From Tretioscincus oriximinensis (lineage: Eukaryota; Chordata; Lepidosauria; Squamata; Gymnophthalmidae): a stretch of 64,000 bases of DNA. The notes under the pieces are model-generated. The model was not told where the DNA came from. It saw only the letters and a list, made by a program, of their open reading frames with translations, and did not search any database. A program made the translations under genes and the position numbers. Below are positions 42,766 through 53,726 of this stretch, in pieces (positions within the stretch are counted from its first letter, which is position 1; the number at the start of each line of letters is the position of its first letter). Location of the stretch: positions 1,663,546 to 1,727,545 of the forward strand of contig JAJVDF010000217.1 in NCBI GenBank assembly GCA_022410635.1, given 5' to 3'.

Positions 42766-43650
42766 TTTTAAACTGGGTCCTCCAGAACTGAACACAGTAT
42801 TCCAAGTGTGGTCTTACCAAAGTACTGTAGAGAGAAATAATTACTTCACGTGATCAAGTTTCTATGCTCCTCTCAATATACCCCAGGATTATGTTTCCCT
42901 TTTTTACAGCTGCTTCACACTGTTGAGTCATCTTTAGGCTTTGATCTTCCAATACACCCAGGTAATTTTCACCTATGCTGCTGTTTAGACATATTCCTCC
43001 CATTCTATATGTGCTGTTTTCATTTTTTTGCCCAGATGTAGGATCTTGCATTTCTCTCTATTAAATACCATTCTGTTAGTTTCAGCCCATTATTCTAGCT
43101 TGTCTAGATTTTTTTGAATCCTATCTCTACCTTGTTTAATATTAGCAACACCGCTTAGCTTTGTGTCATCAGCAAATAGCCCTGAGCCCAGGACAGACCC
43201 TTATGGTACCACTTGAAACATTCTTCCAATTGGATGTGCAGCCATTGATTACCACTCTTTGAGTACAATCACTAAGACAGTTTTGAATCCATCTAACTGT
43301 TGTTTTGTCAATCCCATACTTGACCATTTTCTCAATAAGGATGGAATGAGATACTTTGTCAAATGCTTTACTGAAGTCAAGATACACCATGTCTACTGCA
43401 TTTCCCTGATCAACCCTTTTGGTGGTTCTTTCATGGAAAGAAATTAGATTAGTCTGGCATGACTTGTTTCTTACAAATCCATGTTGGCTCTGATTAATTA
43501 CTGCATTCCTATCCAAGTGCTGCCATACATGCTGCTTTATAACTTGTTCAAGGAGCTTTCCTGGTATTGAAGCCAGACTCTCAGGCCTGTAGTTTCCTGG
43601 ATCTACCCTTCACCCACATTTTGCTAATAGAGATGGCATTTGCCCTTCTC
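42766..43650 (-). mobile_element. CR1-type retrotransposon, antisense, RT palm partly preserved
   Basis: The - strand frame 43516-43169 reads SQHGFVRNKSCQTNLISF, then MVYLDFSKAFDKVSHSIL (catalytic motif A) and RWIQNCLSDCTQRVVINGC. After a short deletion at about 43185 that removes most of the VPQGSVLGP block, LFADDTKLSG (motif C) follows, then frame 43051-42854 with LCS-like and EAAVKKGNIILGYI blocks. Frame breaks make it inactive. It ends just upstream of CNTN2 exon 2. Confidence 0.85.
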
Positions 43651-43725
43651 CAGTCTAATAGGAGAAATATAGGGGTATTTTAATCCTTCTCCAAGGCTGC
43701 AACTAAGTTCATTCATGTCTTACAG

Positions 43726-43783
43726 GATCACACATATCTTCCATTCTGTATGCTGATCCATAATCCATCCTCTGAAGTCTGAA
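43726..43783 (+). other. CNTN2: CNTN2 exon 2, 5' UTR part
   Basis: A TGTCTTACAG acceptor at 43724-43725 allows the exon to start at 43726. It contains a short upstream ORF (43750-43782). Confidence 0.65.
43750..43782 (+). CDS. Upstream ORF in CNTN2 leader
   Basis: ATG at 43750, ten codons, TGA at 43780-43782. It ends one base before the CNTN2 start codon and is in a different frame. The start context (TTCTGTATGC) is weak. Confidence 0.4.
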   Translation: MLIHNPSSEV

Positions 43784-43838
43784 ATGGGAACATCAGTGGA
43801 ACGGATCGTGCTTTCAATTATTGTTGCCTCTTTCACAG
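43784..43838 (+). CDS. CNTN2: Contactin-2 exon 2: start codon and signal peptide
   Basis: ATG in good context (GAAATGG) opens MGTSVERIVLSIIVASFT followed by a split G before a GTAAGA donor at 43839. It has a short N-terminal part with one Arg, a hydrophobic core and small residues near the end, which is a secretion signal. The MGT start resembles known CNTN2 proteins. Phase 1 at its end fits exon 3 exactly (G + CT gives Ala). No hydrophobic alternative with the right phase was seen closer to exon 3. The nearest candidate (MALLMFLCS, 53696) is a CR1 tail. Confidence 0.85.
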
Positions 43839-44071
43839 GTAAGAACCTTCTTTTTTTCAGCCAGGAAGATGTGGCCTGAGGTGTGAACGGAGATTGGCTG
43901 AAGGGTGGCAGGGAAGTCACAGGCCTTTTCTAGGGTCAACAAACCCTGGGCATATTGAGCAGCTGGTTTGCATCCCAGCAGTTGCCATGTGAGCTGCACA
44001 GGTTTGAACTGCAGCTGCTCACGGCGTGGAGATGATGGGACTGATAGAGGTTGGAGTCTAGCAATGTTTAG
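43839..44071 (+). other. CNTN2: CNTN2 intron 2, unassigned start
   Basis: Begins with GTAAGA. No repeat recognised up to the CR1 fragment. Confidence 0.5.
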
Positions 44072-44295
44072 ACAGTCATGAGAGGAGCCCTGCTGCATAA
44101 AGCCACAGTAGCCCATCTAGCCCAGCCTTCTGTGCCACCCAGTAGCCTGCCAATTGCCCCTGGGCAGCCTGAAGCAGAAGAAGGCAAAACCCCTCTCTGT
44201 TCTCCACTCCCTGCAAATGGTCCTTCAAGTATCCTGCCTGCTGCTCCATTGTGGAGGCAGCATCAAGAGACCCAGCCCAATTCTGTTTTCCCACC
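44072..44295 (-). mobile_element. CR1 group 1 tail, antisense
   Basis: GAGAGGAGCCCTGCTGCATAAAG, CCCAGCCTTCTGTGCCACCCAG, CAATTGCCCCTGGGCAGCC, CAAATGGTCCTTCAAGTATCC and GGAGGCAGCATCAAGAG. Confidence 0.8.
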
Positions 44296-45409
44296 ACCCT
44301 TCTGGATGTCATTTCCACGGGCCAATGTCCCCCTGGGTGCCAGAGAAGACCTTTGCCTCTATTCAGTCCCTTGGGGATAGACTGGAACTGGTATCTCCAA
44401 TTCTGCAGCTTCTCTTCCAAATCTTCCTCTGTAGTGCTTTTGTTCAAGGACTGCTGTTCTGAGCTCTGAGATGGAGCGTCCTGGGAGGCTGAAGTGTTTC
44501 TGCATGTGGACGCTCCAAATGTCCGATCTAGAATAAACCTTCCTGCAAAGCTGGGCTCTTCTGCTGCGCGGTGGCCACCCCAGCGACTGGCTCCACTTTC
44601 CAGCCTTCTCTCCGGTGGCCAAATCCACTCAGTCCAAACCAGAGCTGCTCCTCCAGCGCCTGGTGCTCCCCTTTGAAAGGCTGTTCTCGCGGTGGGAAGT
44701 CTTTTCAGTTTAGGTGGCCGCGAATTAGATAATGACTTGGAGCCAATTCATCATCTCGTGGAGAGGCTCTTCCCCGTCCTTTATAAATATCTCATTGCCT
44801 TTTAATGTTCTCGGGGGCCCTTGGGAAGGCCGCTGGCCTACATCAGGAGGCAATTAGCCTGCGTGGAAAGCAGCTTGACCCACATACGTTGGGGCATCAG
44901 GAGCTTCCCTCTTAATCAGCCACATTCCCAAGGCCTTGCGGGTGTCCAAGCAGAGACCCTGCTGGGTGGAGCCTCTTTGAAGCTGGCAGGNGAAGCTTTT
45001 CTGGTACCAGAAAGGGCCAAGGGAGCGGGTGGGTGAGGATGAGCTCCCGGCCAGAGAAGGGGAGAGCAGGTGGCAGCTCCGTCAGAGGCACAAGGGTCGC
45101 ATCAGGTTGAGGCTTTTACTCCAGGTCGGAAAAAGTCAGTTTTCAAACTCTAAATGAAGAGGCTCTTGAGAGAGGAGGTGCTGCTTGAGCGATGCTTTTC
45201 CTTGCAGGAAATGTAAACAACTCACTCCTTTGTATTTGCTCATGCAGATAATTGCAAAGCAAAGCACACATTAGAAGTACTTCTAATATGTTTATTTCAC
45301 GTGATGCAATTACTTAAGGTCATAAAAAACCGGGTGAGTTGGGAGGGAAATGCTTCGTGAGTCTTGCAAGCGGATCTTTTATTTCATTAATTTATACTGC
45401 CCTGTACCC
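44296..45409 (+). other. CNTN2: CNTN2 intron 2, unassigned
   Basis: No repeat family or exon recognised. Confidence 0.35.
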
Positions 45410-45740
45410 AAGAAGCCCTCGTGGGGAGAGGGCACCTCAGAGACTGTCAAGGAAAAGGGCGGCCACAGGAGCTTCCCTAGGCAAGGCCACGTCTTCAGGT
45501 GCCTAGAGAGACATCCCAGCAAGGTGTCTTGAGGGCAACAAGAAAAAGGGAGGTAGCAGGAGCTCCCCTAGAAAGTTCCACTTCTTTAGATTTGTAGATC
45601 AATGGATGGGCATTGGGGCAGGTAGGTAGATGGGCGGGCGGCAGGCAGGTATTCAAGCAAGCGGCTCTGACGGCGCCTGGGAAAAAGGGAGGTGGCAGGA
45701 GCTCCCCTAGGCAAGGCCACTTCTTCAGCGGTTGGGCAAC
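45410..45740 (-). repeat. Modular repeat array, three reverse modules
   Basis: AAGGGCGGCCACAGGAGCTTCCCTAGGCAAGGCCAC, AAAGGGAGGTAGCAGGAGCTCCCCTAG and AAAGGGAGGTGGCAGGAGCTCCCCTAGGCAAGG start at about 45451, 45545 and 45680. A GGTAGGTAGATGGGCGGGCGG spacer lies between the second and third. Confidence 0.7.
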
Positions 45741-46084
45741 TGAAGGTACTTTTTGTGCCTAGTTTTTTATACTAATTTTATACTTTACCCTAATTTTTAT
45801 TTCGCCATTTCACTGTTGTCTTACTACTGACTTAACATTTCTATTTATTTTTGTTTACTTACAATTCTGTTTGAAGAATTTCTAAGCGTGTCAGCACGGA
45901 AAGCACAATTGCATGAGAGCTGAAGCCCTTGTGGTCGAGATCCAGGAAGCCCCTGGCGGCTCTTGCCGTGGCTGCCTGTGTTTCTGCTGGAATCTTCCTT
46001 GTGCCGCTGCTCCGTGTCGTAACCTTTGAGTGGGGGCCCAGGGCTCTGGTGGGGCCCCTGAAGATCCCTTCTGCTCACACAAGT
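45741..46084 (+). other. CNTN2: Unassigned
   Basis: T-rich 45750-45870, then nothing recognised. Confidence 0.3.
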
Positions 46085-46262
46085 GGGAGCCAATCGCTCA
46101 AGGGATCTTAGAAAGACCATTTGCAGGGAGTCAAGAACAGGCGCATATTTTTCCTCCTTCCGTTCCAGCTGCCCGGGTGCCATGGGTGGGCCTCTTCCTG
46201 GGACAGAAGGCTGGACTAGGTGGGCCCTGTTCAGGATGGCCCTCCTTATGCTCTTGGCTGTG
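46085..46262 (+). mobile_element. CR1 group 1 3' UTR, sense
   Basis: GACCATTTGCAGGGAGTCAAG, CAGCTGCCCGGGTGCCATGGG, GGACAGAAGGCTGGACTAGG, ending in a decayed CCTTATGCTCTTGG. Confidence 0.8.
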
Positions 46263-46789
46263 CAGAAGCAGTGGCCATAGGGAGCCTTGGGAGGGGTGTG
46301 TGGGGCGAAATCCTTCTTTGCCACGTGCCTTCCTTGCCTGGGTCCTCTTGTGTGCCCCAGTACCAGGGATGGGCTGGTGCCTGTTCCGTTGCAGCCTGAG
46401 GTTAGCTCGGCCCCTTGCTCCACTGGGCAACCGCCGACCCCTGCTTGTTCTCTCTTACCTCTCCTGGGCGTTTGTGCTGATGAAGCGCTAAATGCATCCC
46501 ATTGTGCCGCGTTTGCTCTTCCTGTTACCGTGTCCGACTTCCTGGGCTTGACGTTGGGCTGCTGCGCGGTGATCTGCTGATGCCACGAAAGGCAGACAAG
46601 CCACAACGTCGGCTGATGGGACTATCAAGGCCTTTTTTGTTTTGAAAACTGGGAGCTTGGTATAGTCGGGTCCCTAGGCACCTCCCTTTCCGTGGGCAGA
46701 CAAAGCTGTAGTGCAGGCTGGGAACTGTAGTCCCTAGGGCAGCCCCTGCGTAGACTGGGTGGAAGTGGCTGCCTGGTGCTCTGACTTCA
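46263..46789 (+). other. CNTN2: Unassigned
   Basis: Frames without domains. Nothing recognised. Confidence 0.3.
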
Positions 46790-47035
46790 CTTCCCAGCAG
46801 GCCCTGCTGCCAGCACAACAGCAGCTCCGTTTTGCATTTTTCATATTGGGCTGTTGTGAAGCTGCTGGGCATTCAAGCTTTTATGATAAACCCTTGTCAT
46901 CTTGAAGAAACAGTGTAGAAAAGAAGGCAGAAATACAACTGAGAACCATGAGACAGGAAACAGAACTTCAGTCAGAAAATAGAGAAACCGGAAGGTGATC
47001 ATTTTGTTATTGTGACTACTGGAAGCCCCGCCTAT
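46790..47035 (+). repeat. Unnamed dispersed repeat, copy 2 of 3
   Basis: ACAACAGCAGCTCCG, GGGCTGTTGTGAAGC, CTGGGCATTCAAGC, GTAGAAAAGAAGGCAGAAATACAACTGAGAACCATGA and ATAGAGAAACCGGAAGG. Colinear with 2210-2440. Confidence 0.6.
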
Positions 47036-47049
47036 GGTTTTGCTTTCTT

Positions 47050-47680
47050 CCAAGCGTAATTTGAAAAACTTAACCTGCTCCCCTAGTGCACCTAGCTCAG
47101 CCGTCTGTCTCGTCCAGTGGCCCACCTATTGCCCATGGGCACCTCAAGCAGAAGGCAGAACCCTCAGCTGTTCTCCACTGTTGAAAAAGGGAACGGCCAC
47201 CCGCATGCTAGTGTAGACTGTGGCAGGGGCCGAACGGGGCCTGCCATAGACTACACAGGCATGTGGATGAGCCTAGTGGGGCCTGCCATAGTCTGTACTG
47301 GTCCACCAATTGCCCCTGGGCAGCCTCAAGCAGAAGATGGCAAACCGCTCGCCTGTTGTCAGCTCCCTACCAATGGCACTTCAGGAATCCTGCCTGTTGC
47401 TCCATCTCAGAGGCAGGATGAAGAGATCCATCCCAGTAGCTAATTATATCCTTGGCTTCCACGAACCTGTCCAATCCTGTCCTAAAAATATCCAGACTGT
47501 ATCCAGCTACCATCACCTCTTCTGGAAGCCAACACTGTTTTTCGTTTTACCTTCAGATATTGTTCAATCCTGTTTTAGAATGTTACTTTTGTAGTGTCTT
47601 TATTATTGGCTGCCCTGAGATCTTCAGGTATGGAGTGGGGTACTGATATAAATAAACAAACAAATAAATAAATCCCACAG
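47050..47680 (-). repeat. CR1 group 1 / foldback composite followed by L2-like tail
   Basis: CR1 (CTGTCTCGTCCAGTGGCCC), foldback sequence at about 47196-47300 (CGCATGCTAGTGTAGACTGTGG, GCATGTGGATGAGCC, GCCTGCCATAGTCTG), then CR1 from CCACCAATTGCCCCTGGGCAG to TCATCACCTCTTCTGG-like sequence. An L2-like tail on the + strand lies at 47575-47675 (GGCTGCCCTGAGATCTTCAGG, AAATAAATAAATC). Confidence 0.65.
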
Positions 47681-48195
47681 ACCAATGACCCTCTGGGTGA
47701 AAGAACACTTTCTCTTGTTTCTCCTAACTCCTCTGCCCGTTCCAAGGAAGCCCCCCTTGCAATGCAAGTCATGGAAGTCATTTCACTGTCGGTGGACATC
47801 TTGCGTCCTTGTGGTGGCCAAGGGTCTCAATGGCGGCCAGGATGGATGACGTGATCCTGCCTCTTGGGTGGAGCCACAGGCGGGATCCCTGAGGTGCCAT
47901 TTGCAAGGAGTTAGAACAAGTGAAGGTCTTGGCTTCTTCGGTTGCTTGAGGCTCCCCAGGGACAGTTGGTGGGCCAGTACAGACTATGGCAGGCCCCACT
48001 TGGCTCATCTACATTCCAATGTAGGCTATGGCAGGTCCCATTCAGAAAACAGGTGAGGGTTTTGCCGCCGTCTGCTTGAGATGCCCCAAAGGTGCAGTTG
48101 GTGGGCTACTGGGTGAGACCGAAGACTGGTCTAGGTGGCCCCCGGGCCCTTTCATCAGGGTATCCTCTTGGGTTCTTAGGTTCTTCATTGGTGGG
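47681..48195 (+). repeat. CR1 group 1 pieces with reversed foldback junction
   Basis: Positions 47684-47765 are antisense CR1 coding remnant. Positions 47838-48190 are sense tails interrupted at about 47975-48045 by GGCCAGTACAGACTATGGCAGGCC and GTAGGCTATGGCAGG. This is the mirror of the junction at 47280-47320. Confidence 0.65.
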
Positions 48196-48699
48196 CCATT
48201 CAGTGAGACAGGAAACCAGACTGTTGTCCCCATTCAGTGGACTCCTCTTTTCTTCTGATGTTAATATCTTAAATGACATTGTCTTCCTATTTGCTTCCCT
48301 ACAAACGTGATTTTGTTGTCAACTCCTTGCAATGCGCCTCTCTCCTTCTGTTTCAACTCCAGCATTGACAAGTCACATGTTTCTTATCTTGGCGTTGCAC
48401 TTGGCCACCTTGAGGCCGCAGGTGCACCCTAGGCTGGCCTTCTGGCTTGCTTAGTAATCAATAAAAGACAGCAGCAGCCTCCTGCATGGATGTCTGAAGG
48501 GAGCAAAGGAGGACACAGCCGGGGCAAAGAATTAAAATGGGGGATTAGCCTGGTGGCATCACTTTATTAAGCACAGCAGCCCCCTGGTAGCTGCCTCCAA
48601 GAACATGAAATCTAGGAGACAAGAGATTTGAAAAAAATGTCTTGCAATTATTGTGGCTAATTTATTGACCCCCCCCAGGTGCTCCTTGGATGGGTCTGC
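48196..48699 (+). other. CNTN2: Unassigned
   Basis: Nothing recognised. Confidence 0.3.
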
Positions 48700-48812
48700 A
48701 CTGGGCCTTTTCCTGGACTCAGAATAAAACTTGGTCTACACTAGCATGTGGATGGCAGGTGCCTAGTCTGAGGACGAGCCCAGAATAAGGCTTGGTGCAG
48801 CTCCCTCCTCTG
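48700..48812 (+). repeat. Foldback repeat copy
   Basis: GGACTCAGAATAAAACTTGG, CTACACTAGCATGTGGATGGCAGG and CGAGCCCAGAATAAGGCTTGG. Confidence 0.7.
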
Positions 48813-48904
48813 TCAGTCCTGCCTCTTCCCTAGCCAACATTCCTCCCCCTGAGCCTTTCAATACAGCTGCCTTACGCCACTCGCAGATGCCAATCAAGGA
48901 ATCC

Positions 48905-49335
48905 TCATNTGGGAAGGGGCTACCAGGACGCTGGGCCTCGAGACAGGATTCACTAAACCATCTCAGATAGGTGGCTGCCCAGTCTTCATTTGAAGACTTC
49001 CAAGGAAGGAGAACCCACCTCCTCCTGTGTTAGCCTAGCCCTCTGATCACCCTTACTGTCCGAAGGATTTTTTCTGATCTCTCATCTGTCTCTCCTCCCA
49101 GTTTCATCCTATTGCTTCTNCTCCTTGTGGGTGCCAATGGGACTCCCCACTGCTCTTCAGCTACCTGTAGGCAGTTATGTCTCCTGCAAAAGGAACATCC
49201 TTTCATCCCTTAGATGATCCTCATGGAGCATGATTCCATCCTGTTGCTCCTAGTCTTCCCTTGTGCCAAGGAGAACAGGGCTGATCCCTCTGCTTAGTGA
49301 CAGTCCTTTTCAGCTCTATCATTCTATGATTTGAT
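48905..49335 (-). mobile_element. CR1 group 2, antisense, rearranged
   Basis: ACAGGATTCACTAAACCATCTCAG, CTCCTCCCAGTTTCATCC and GCCAAGGAGAACAGGGCTGATCCC. It contains a partial internal repeat (two CATCCT.TTGCT blocks), and the terminal TCATTCTATGATTTG lies at an unexpected place at the right end. Confidence 0.7.
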
Positions 49336-50209
49336 CTGAACATTGTCCTGAGCGACTCCATGTTTTAATATTTGGTTCCATTCCAAGGGCCCCAGTAATT
49401 CTGCTTTTGGTTCTCTGCTTGTTTCACCTAGTTTTTCCAGCCAGTGTCGTTGCTTTCTACTCTAGGAAATAATGGTCCATGGAGGTTTGATGGCTCCAGC
49501 GCCCACGGGCCCATTGACTCTTTCCACGTGGCCGAGGCAGCACCCATGGGCCACCCAGGGTGTGCAGGGTGGCTGGTATCTGCCCAGGGAAAGGTCTCTC
49601 AGGCCAACTGGGGTGGTTGGGAGTTTTGTGGGACTAAGAAGGGGTTGCAGGGAGACCCACGGTGGGAATCGGCTCCCTTATACTGCCTGGATAATTCTNC
49701 CCCTGTGCTTTCCTGGCCTTGTGCTGGGCGGCTTCTTTTAAGTCACTTCGCAGCCATCTTTTTCTGCGACATTAAGGGTGAGAAAACCAGCGGCGGCTGG
49801 TGCACTTTGGGGCTGGGGGGCCTCAGGTTCCTCCAGCCTGGGCAAAGTTAGGAAAGCGGCTGGGAGGAGGCCATCCAAACACAGTTTTGGTCTCTCTCAC
49901 AGTCTGCAGGTTGAATGTCAATACAAAATGGCACCTCTGTAGGGGCTGAGAGACCATTGTTCCTAGGATCANCGCCCCCTTTTGTCAATTAAAAAAGCTG
50001 CCTGGATCATTTTGATTTGTTGGCAGCTCCTCTATGAAAGGAGATTTTATCATTGATTTTAATCTCTNAGTGTTGGCCGAACCCTACGGACACAGAGGCC
50101 AGCTGCCATGGAGAAAACATATCCCCACCCCTCATGGATATTGTAGAACATCAGATTGTTGGGATAGAGAGAAAACCTGCAAAAAGGAAGGAGACTTTCC
50201 ACCCTGGCT
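49336..50209 (+). other. CNTN2: Unassigned
   Basis: No repeat or exon recognised. Confidence 0.3.
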
Positions 50210-50460
50210 CATGATGTCAGTTGGTTTTATAATAAGCGCTTGTCATCATGAAAAAAATAGCAGGCAGGAATACAACTGGGAACAACAAAAGAGGAATTCT
50301 GCCAGGAAGTAGAGAAACAGGAAGCCAGCAGTTTGTTATTGGTTACATCAGGAATCCCATCTACATCTCAGAATAGGAACCTGCCATAGGCTAGTGCTAT
50401 GGGGCCTGCCGTAATCTACACAGGCCTGTGGATGGCCAGGCACTGTCCAAGGCCAAGGGT
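50210..50460 (+). repeat. Unnamed dispersed repeat (copy 3 of 3) followed by foldback copy
   Basis: Positions 50215-50345 match copies 1 and 2 (TTTTATAATAAGCGCTTGTCATCATGAA, GGCAGGAATACAACTGGGAAC, TAGAGAAACAGGAAGCC). A foldback copy follows at about 50350-50460 (TCAGAATAGGAACCTGCC, GGCCTGCCGTAATCTACAC, GTGGATGGCC). Confidence 0.6.
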
Positions 50461-51240
50461 GTGTGTGTGTCTGTGGTTGTTTAAATGTTTCCTTGATATT
50501 AAAAGGGGCACCTCTTGTTCTTGGGCCCTCCCGGCTTCCCTGTGAAGCCTCCATGGTGCCTTTTTCCTGCAAAACCCAGGAAGAAGCACCCTTGGTGCTG
50601 CCACAATGCCCGCTGGATGCCTCCATGCCGGCCATCCCCATGGGCATTAAAACAACCGGCTTTCCTTCCTCCCCCTGGGGCAGCTGCAGCCCTTAATTGG
50701 CTCGTGTCTGGGCAGCAGCTTCAGTCAGGTTTGGGGCCTGATCTCCCCCTGCTCCTCGCAGGCAGAAGGACCAAGGTCTCCCCAAGAGAGGCAGAGCCGG
50801 CCTCCGCCTTTGCCAGTCGGAAGGCGCTTCTGCCTGGAGGACGAACGTTTTGTCCTAGAAATGACATTTTGCCCTTTTTTGACAGAAAGTGAATGACTTT
50901 TTTGTCCTTGAGCAGAGGCAGCTTGCAAGACGGTTCTTCCTCCCCTTGTGGGCCTTTGACCAAACTTGGAGCCCCTCATGTAAAGGAGCACAGAAGCTCT
51001 GGGCTATAATGAGGCCCCATTGTGACTCTTAGAACAGCCAAAGGAAGCTTTTCTCCCATTCCATACTGTCTCCTGGAGAGGTCTCCAAAAATGTCACAGA
51101 AAGTGACCCATGATGCAGCACCGAAAGGAAGAACATCAGAACTAAAGAGCCTGAAAGGAGCCCTGATGATTGGGGCATCACCCAGCGGCCCATCAGCTGC
51201 ACCTTCTGGTCATCTAAAGCCCAAGGAGAAGTCAGGAGAT
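50461..51240 (+). other. CNTN2: Unassigned
   Basis: A short (GT)n at 50459-50472. Nothing else recognised. Confidence 0.3.
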
Positions 51241-51775
51241 TTCCCAAGATGTCCCTTATGAAGTCAGGCTGCAACATCTGGGCCTCTTCAGCCTTTCAGA
51301 GGCAATCTGATTGAAGCATGCAAAATCATGCGTGGAGTGAACAAGGTGAATAGAGAAAAAATGTCCCACCCAAGACACTAGGACCAGGGGGCCTTCCTTG
51401 AAGCTGATGGGCAGAGTGAGAGCAGGCCAAGGAAAGTATTTTTTCACCCAGGGGGTCATCGGTCTCCTGTGGAATTCACTCCCAGAAGAGGTGGTGGTAG
51501 CTAGCAGCCAGGGTACTTTTAAGACAGGATTAGACAGGATTATGGGCCCCAAGGGTACCAGCAGCTACTGGGATCATACTGCCTCTGGGATGGAGTGACA
51601 GGCAGCAGCCATGAAATGCCATTTCAGGGAGTAGAGGGCAGGGGAGGGTTTTGCCTTAATCTGTTCAGGCTGCCCAGGGGCAACCAGTGGGCCATTGTGA
51701 GGCAGGAGGGTGCAGTAGGTGGGCTCCGGCCCCNTTAAGCAGGGCTCCCTTTGGGTCCTAGGGAGAAAGCCTTCC
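51241..51775 (+). mobile_element. CR1 group 1, sense, decayed
   Basis: CCTTATGAAGTCAGGCTGCAAC, GGGCCTCTTCAGCC, GAAAGTATTTTTTCACCC, CCAGAAGAGGTGGTGGTAGC and GGCTGCCCAGGGGCAACC. Several deletions in the coding remnant. Confidence 0.82.
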
Positions 51776-52845
51776 CCTCCTCCCCATCTTGGAAAGGTTG
51801 CTCCTTTTCAGAGGCAGGATCTTAGTAGCCACCTTACCTCCCCTCTGAATGTCCCAAAGCAAATGTCTAATCACAAAATCGTGTAATCTAGTTTTTAAAA
51901 ATGCACATTCAGCAAACACCCAGTGCAAAGGGAATGTAGATATTTTAAAACCAGCAAGACAAGAAACCTAAATAAATCTTGCTGAGGCCATTTGTGCATT
52001 TAGCTTCTCTGCAGTGGCAGACTGTGGCTACAAATATTAGTTGCCAGGGGACAAAGTGATATAGGCAATTTTATATCATAATTCATATGCTAGGCTTTGA
52101 TTTAACGAGAGGCCTATTCCTGTGTTGATTTCTGGAGTTGCTGAAAATATTGGGTCGTTTTAACCTCTGTTGAGAGATGAATCTTTAACCACATAGCAAA
52201 TAGTGATTATTTACATGGCTTCTGTTTGAATAGGCCTCTGTGTGAGTTAGGAAGATCCAAAGTGATTTAAGGGTAGTTGCTAATAATTAATAATGTTGTA
52301 TATCTTATAATATCTTATGATACCTGTAATATTGCTGCATCTGCATTTAAAATTGTATAAAAGAAGAATGATTATGAATGGAAGATACACAGCAGGGAGG
52401 GAAACAAAATTGGCTGTGTCATCTATGCATACGAATAAAATCATATTTGCTGAGAAATTGCCTCAATTCTAATTTGTCCCACTACAAAAGGAGGGCCCGC
52501 CCATAAGGCACTTGGATCGTGGCACAGTGGAAGGAAGGGAGCCAGGAGGGACGACAGGTAATTGCCTAACCCCCAAATCCCATATGCTTCTTGTGCAAGG
52601 CCCCATCCTGGCCCAAGGGTTTGCCCTAGCCATGCCCAGGCTCAGATCCACCAAGGAGAAATATGTGTACAAGAATTCTCATGAGTACAGTTATCAGGAA
52701 TGCCCTGTGCACGTGCAAAGGTCACAGACCAATAAAAAGCCTTCAACCCCATGGCAGGAAGGAGGGCCACTTACACCAGGGGCTCCCTTGGCATTGGGCA
52801 AACTGGCACCCTGGCCAGTCAGCCTCTGGATAGCAGCAGTTGGAA
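51776..52845 (+). other. CNTN2: Unassigned, AT-rich in the middle
   Basis: Positions 51890-52440 are AT-rich. No family recognised. Confidence 0.3.
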
Positions 52846-52965
52846 CTCAAAAACTACCTACCTACCTCTGCCTGCCTGCCTGCCTATCCATCTAAAGAAC
52901 TAGCCTTGCCTGAGGAAGTTCCTGCTGCCTCGCTTTTTCTTGTTAGTCCCTTGGGTGCTCTGAAA
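52846..52965 (+). repeat. Modular repeat copy
   Basis: (CCTACCTACC)/(CTGCCTGCC) spacer, then AAAGAACTAGCCTTGCC, GAGGAAGTTCCTGCTGCC and CTTGTTAGTCCCTTGGGTGCTC, directly joined to a CR1 fragment. Confidence 0.65.
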
Positions 52966-53725
52966 AGGGCAACAAAAATGATCAAGGGTCTGGAGCACCT
53001 CCCCTACGAAATGAGGCTGCAACGTTTGGGCCTCTTCAACCTTGAAAGGCGGCGTCTGAGAGGTGATCTGATTGAAGTGTACAAAATCATGCATGGGATA
53101 GACAGGGTGAATAGAGAAAAAAGGTTTTCTCTCTCCCACAACAGTAGGACCAGGGGGCCCTCTTAAAGTTTCAAAGACCAGTGGAACAGTTTGCCACAGG
53201 GGGTGGTGAGTTCGCCATCACTGGAAGTCTTCAAACAGAGACTGGACAGTCATCTGTCCGGGATGGTTTAATGAATCCTGCATCGAGCAGGGGGTTGGAC
53301 CCGATGACCGTGGAGGTCCCTTCCAACTCTATGATTCTATTCTAAACTGATAGGTAGAAAAGTGAAAACAGACAAAGGAAAGTAATTTTTCACCCAGAGG
53401 GTCATCGGCCTGTGGAATTTACTTCCTGAAGGGGTAGTGGTAGCTAACAGCTTGGATAGCTTCAAGACAGGACTAGACAGGTTTATGGACACCAAGGGTA
53501 TAAATGGGTCCTAGGATGTATGTCTGGATGTTGCCTCCAGGATGGAGCCACAGGCAGGACTCCTGAAATACCATTTTCAGGGAGTCATGAACAGGAGGGT
53601 ATTTTGCTTTCCTCTGTTCGGACTGCCCAGGTGCATCTGGTGGGCCTCTGTCTGACACAGAATGCTGGACTGGATGGGCTGTAGCCTGATCCAGTATGGC
53701 TCTTCTCATGTTCTTATGTTCTTAC
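52966..53725 (+). mobile_element. CR1 group 1, sense, split by a group 2 insertion
   Basis: Coding remnant ATKMIKGLEHLPYEMRLQRLG, LRGDLIEVYKIMHGIDRVNREK, interrupted at about 53166-53345, then resuming GGTAGAAAAGTGAAAACAGAC. The 3' end is CTTCTCATGTTCTTATGTTCTTACG at about 53702-53726. The end lies 250 bases upstream of CNTN2 exon 3. Confidence 0.9.
53166..53345 (+). mobile_element. CR1 group 2 3' fragment nested in group 1 copy
   Basis: From AGACCAGTGGAACAGTTTGCC to CCAACTCTATGATTCTATTC. The host reads ..GGGGGCCCTCTTAAA before it and AAACTGATAGGTAG after it, as in the uninterrupted copy at 3668-3700. Confidence 0.88.
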
Positions 53726-53726
53726 G

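Noticed and set aside
45845..46606. 253-residue - strand frame
   Set aside because: Contains CR1 tail translation and no recognisable domain.
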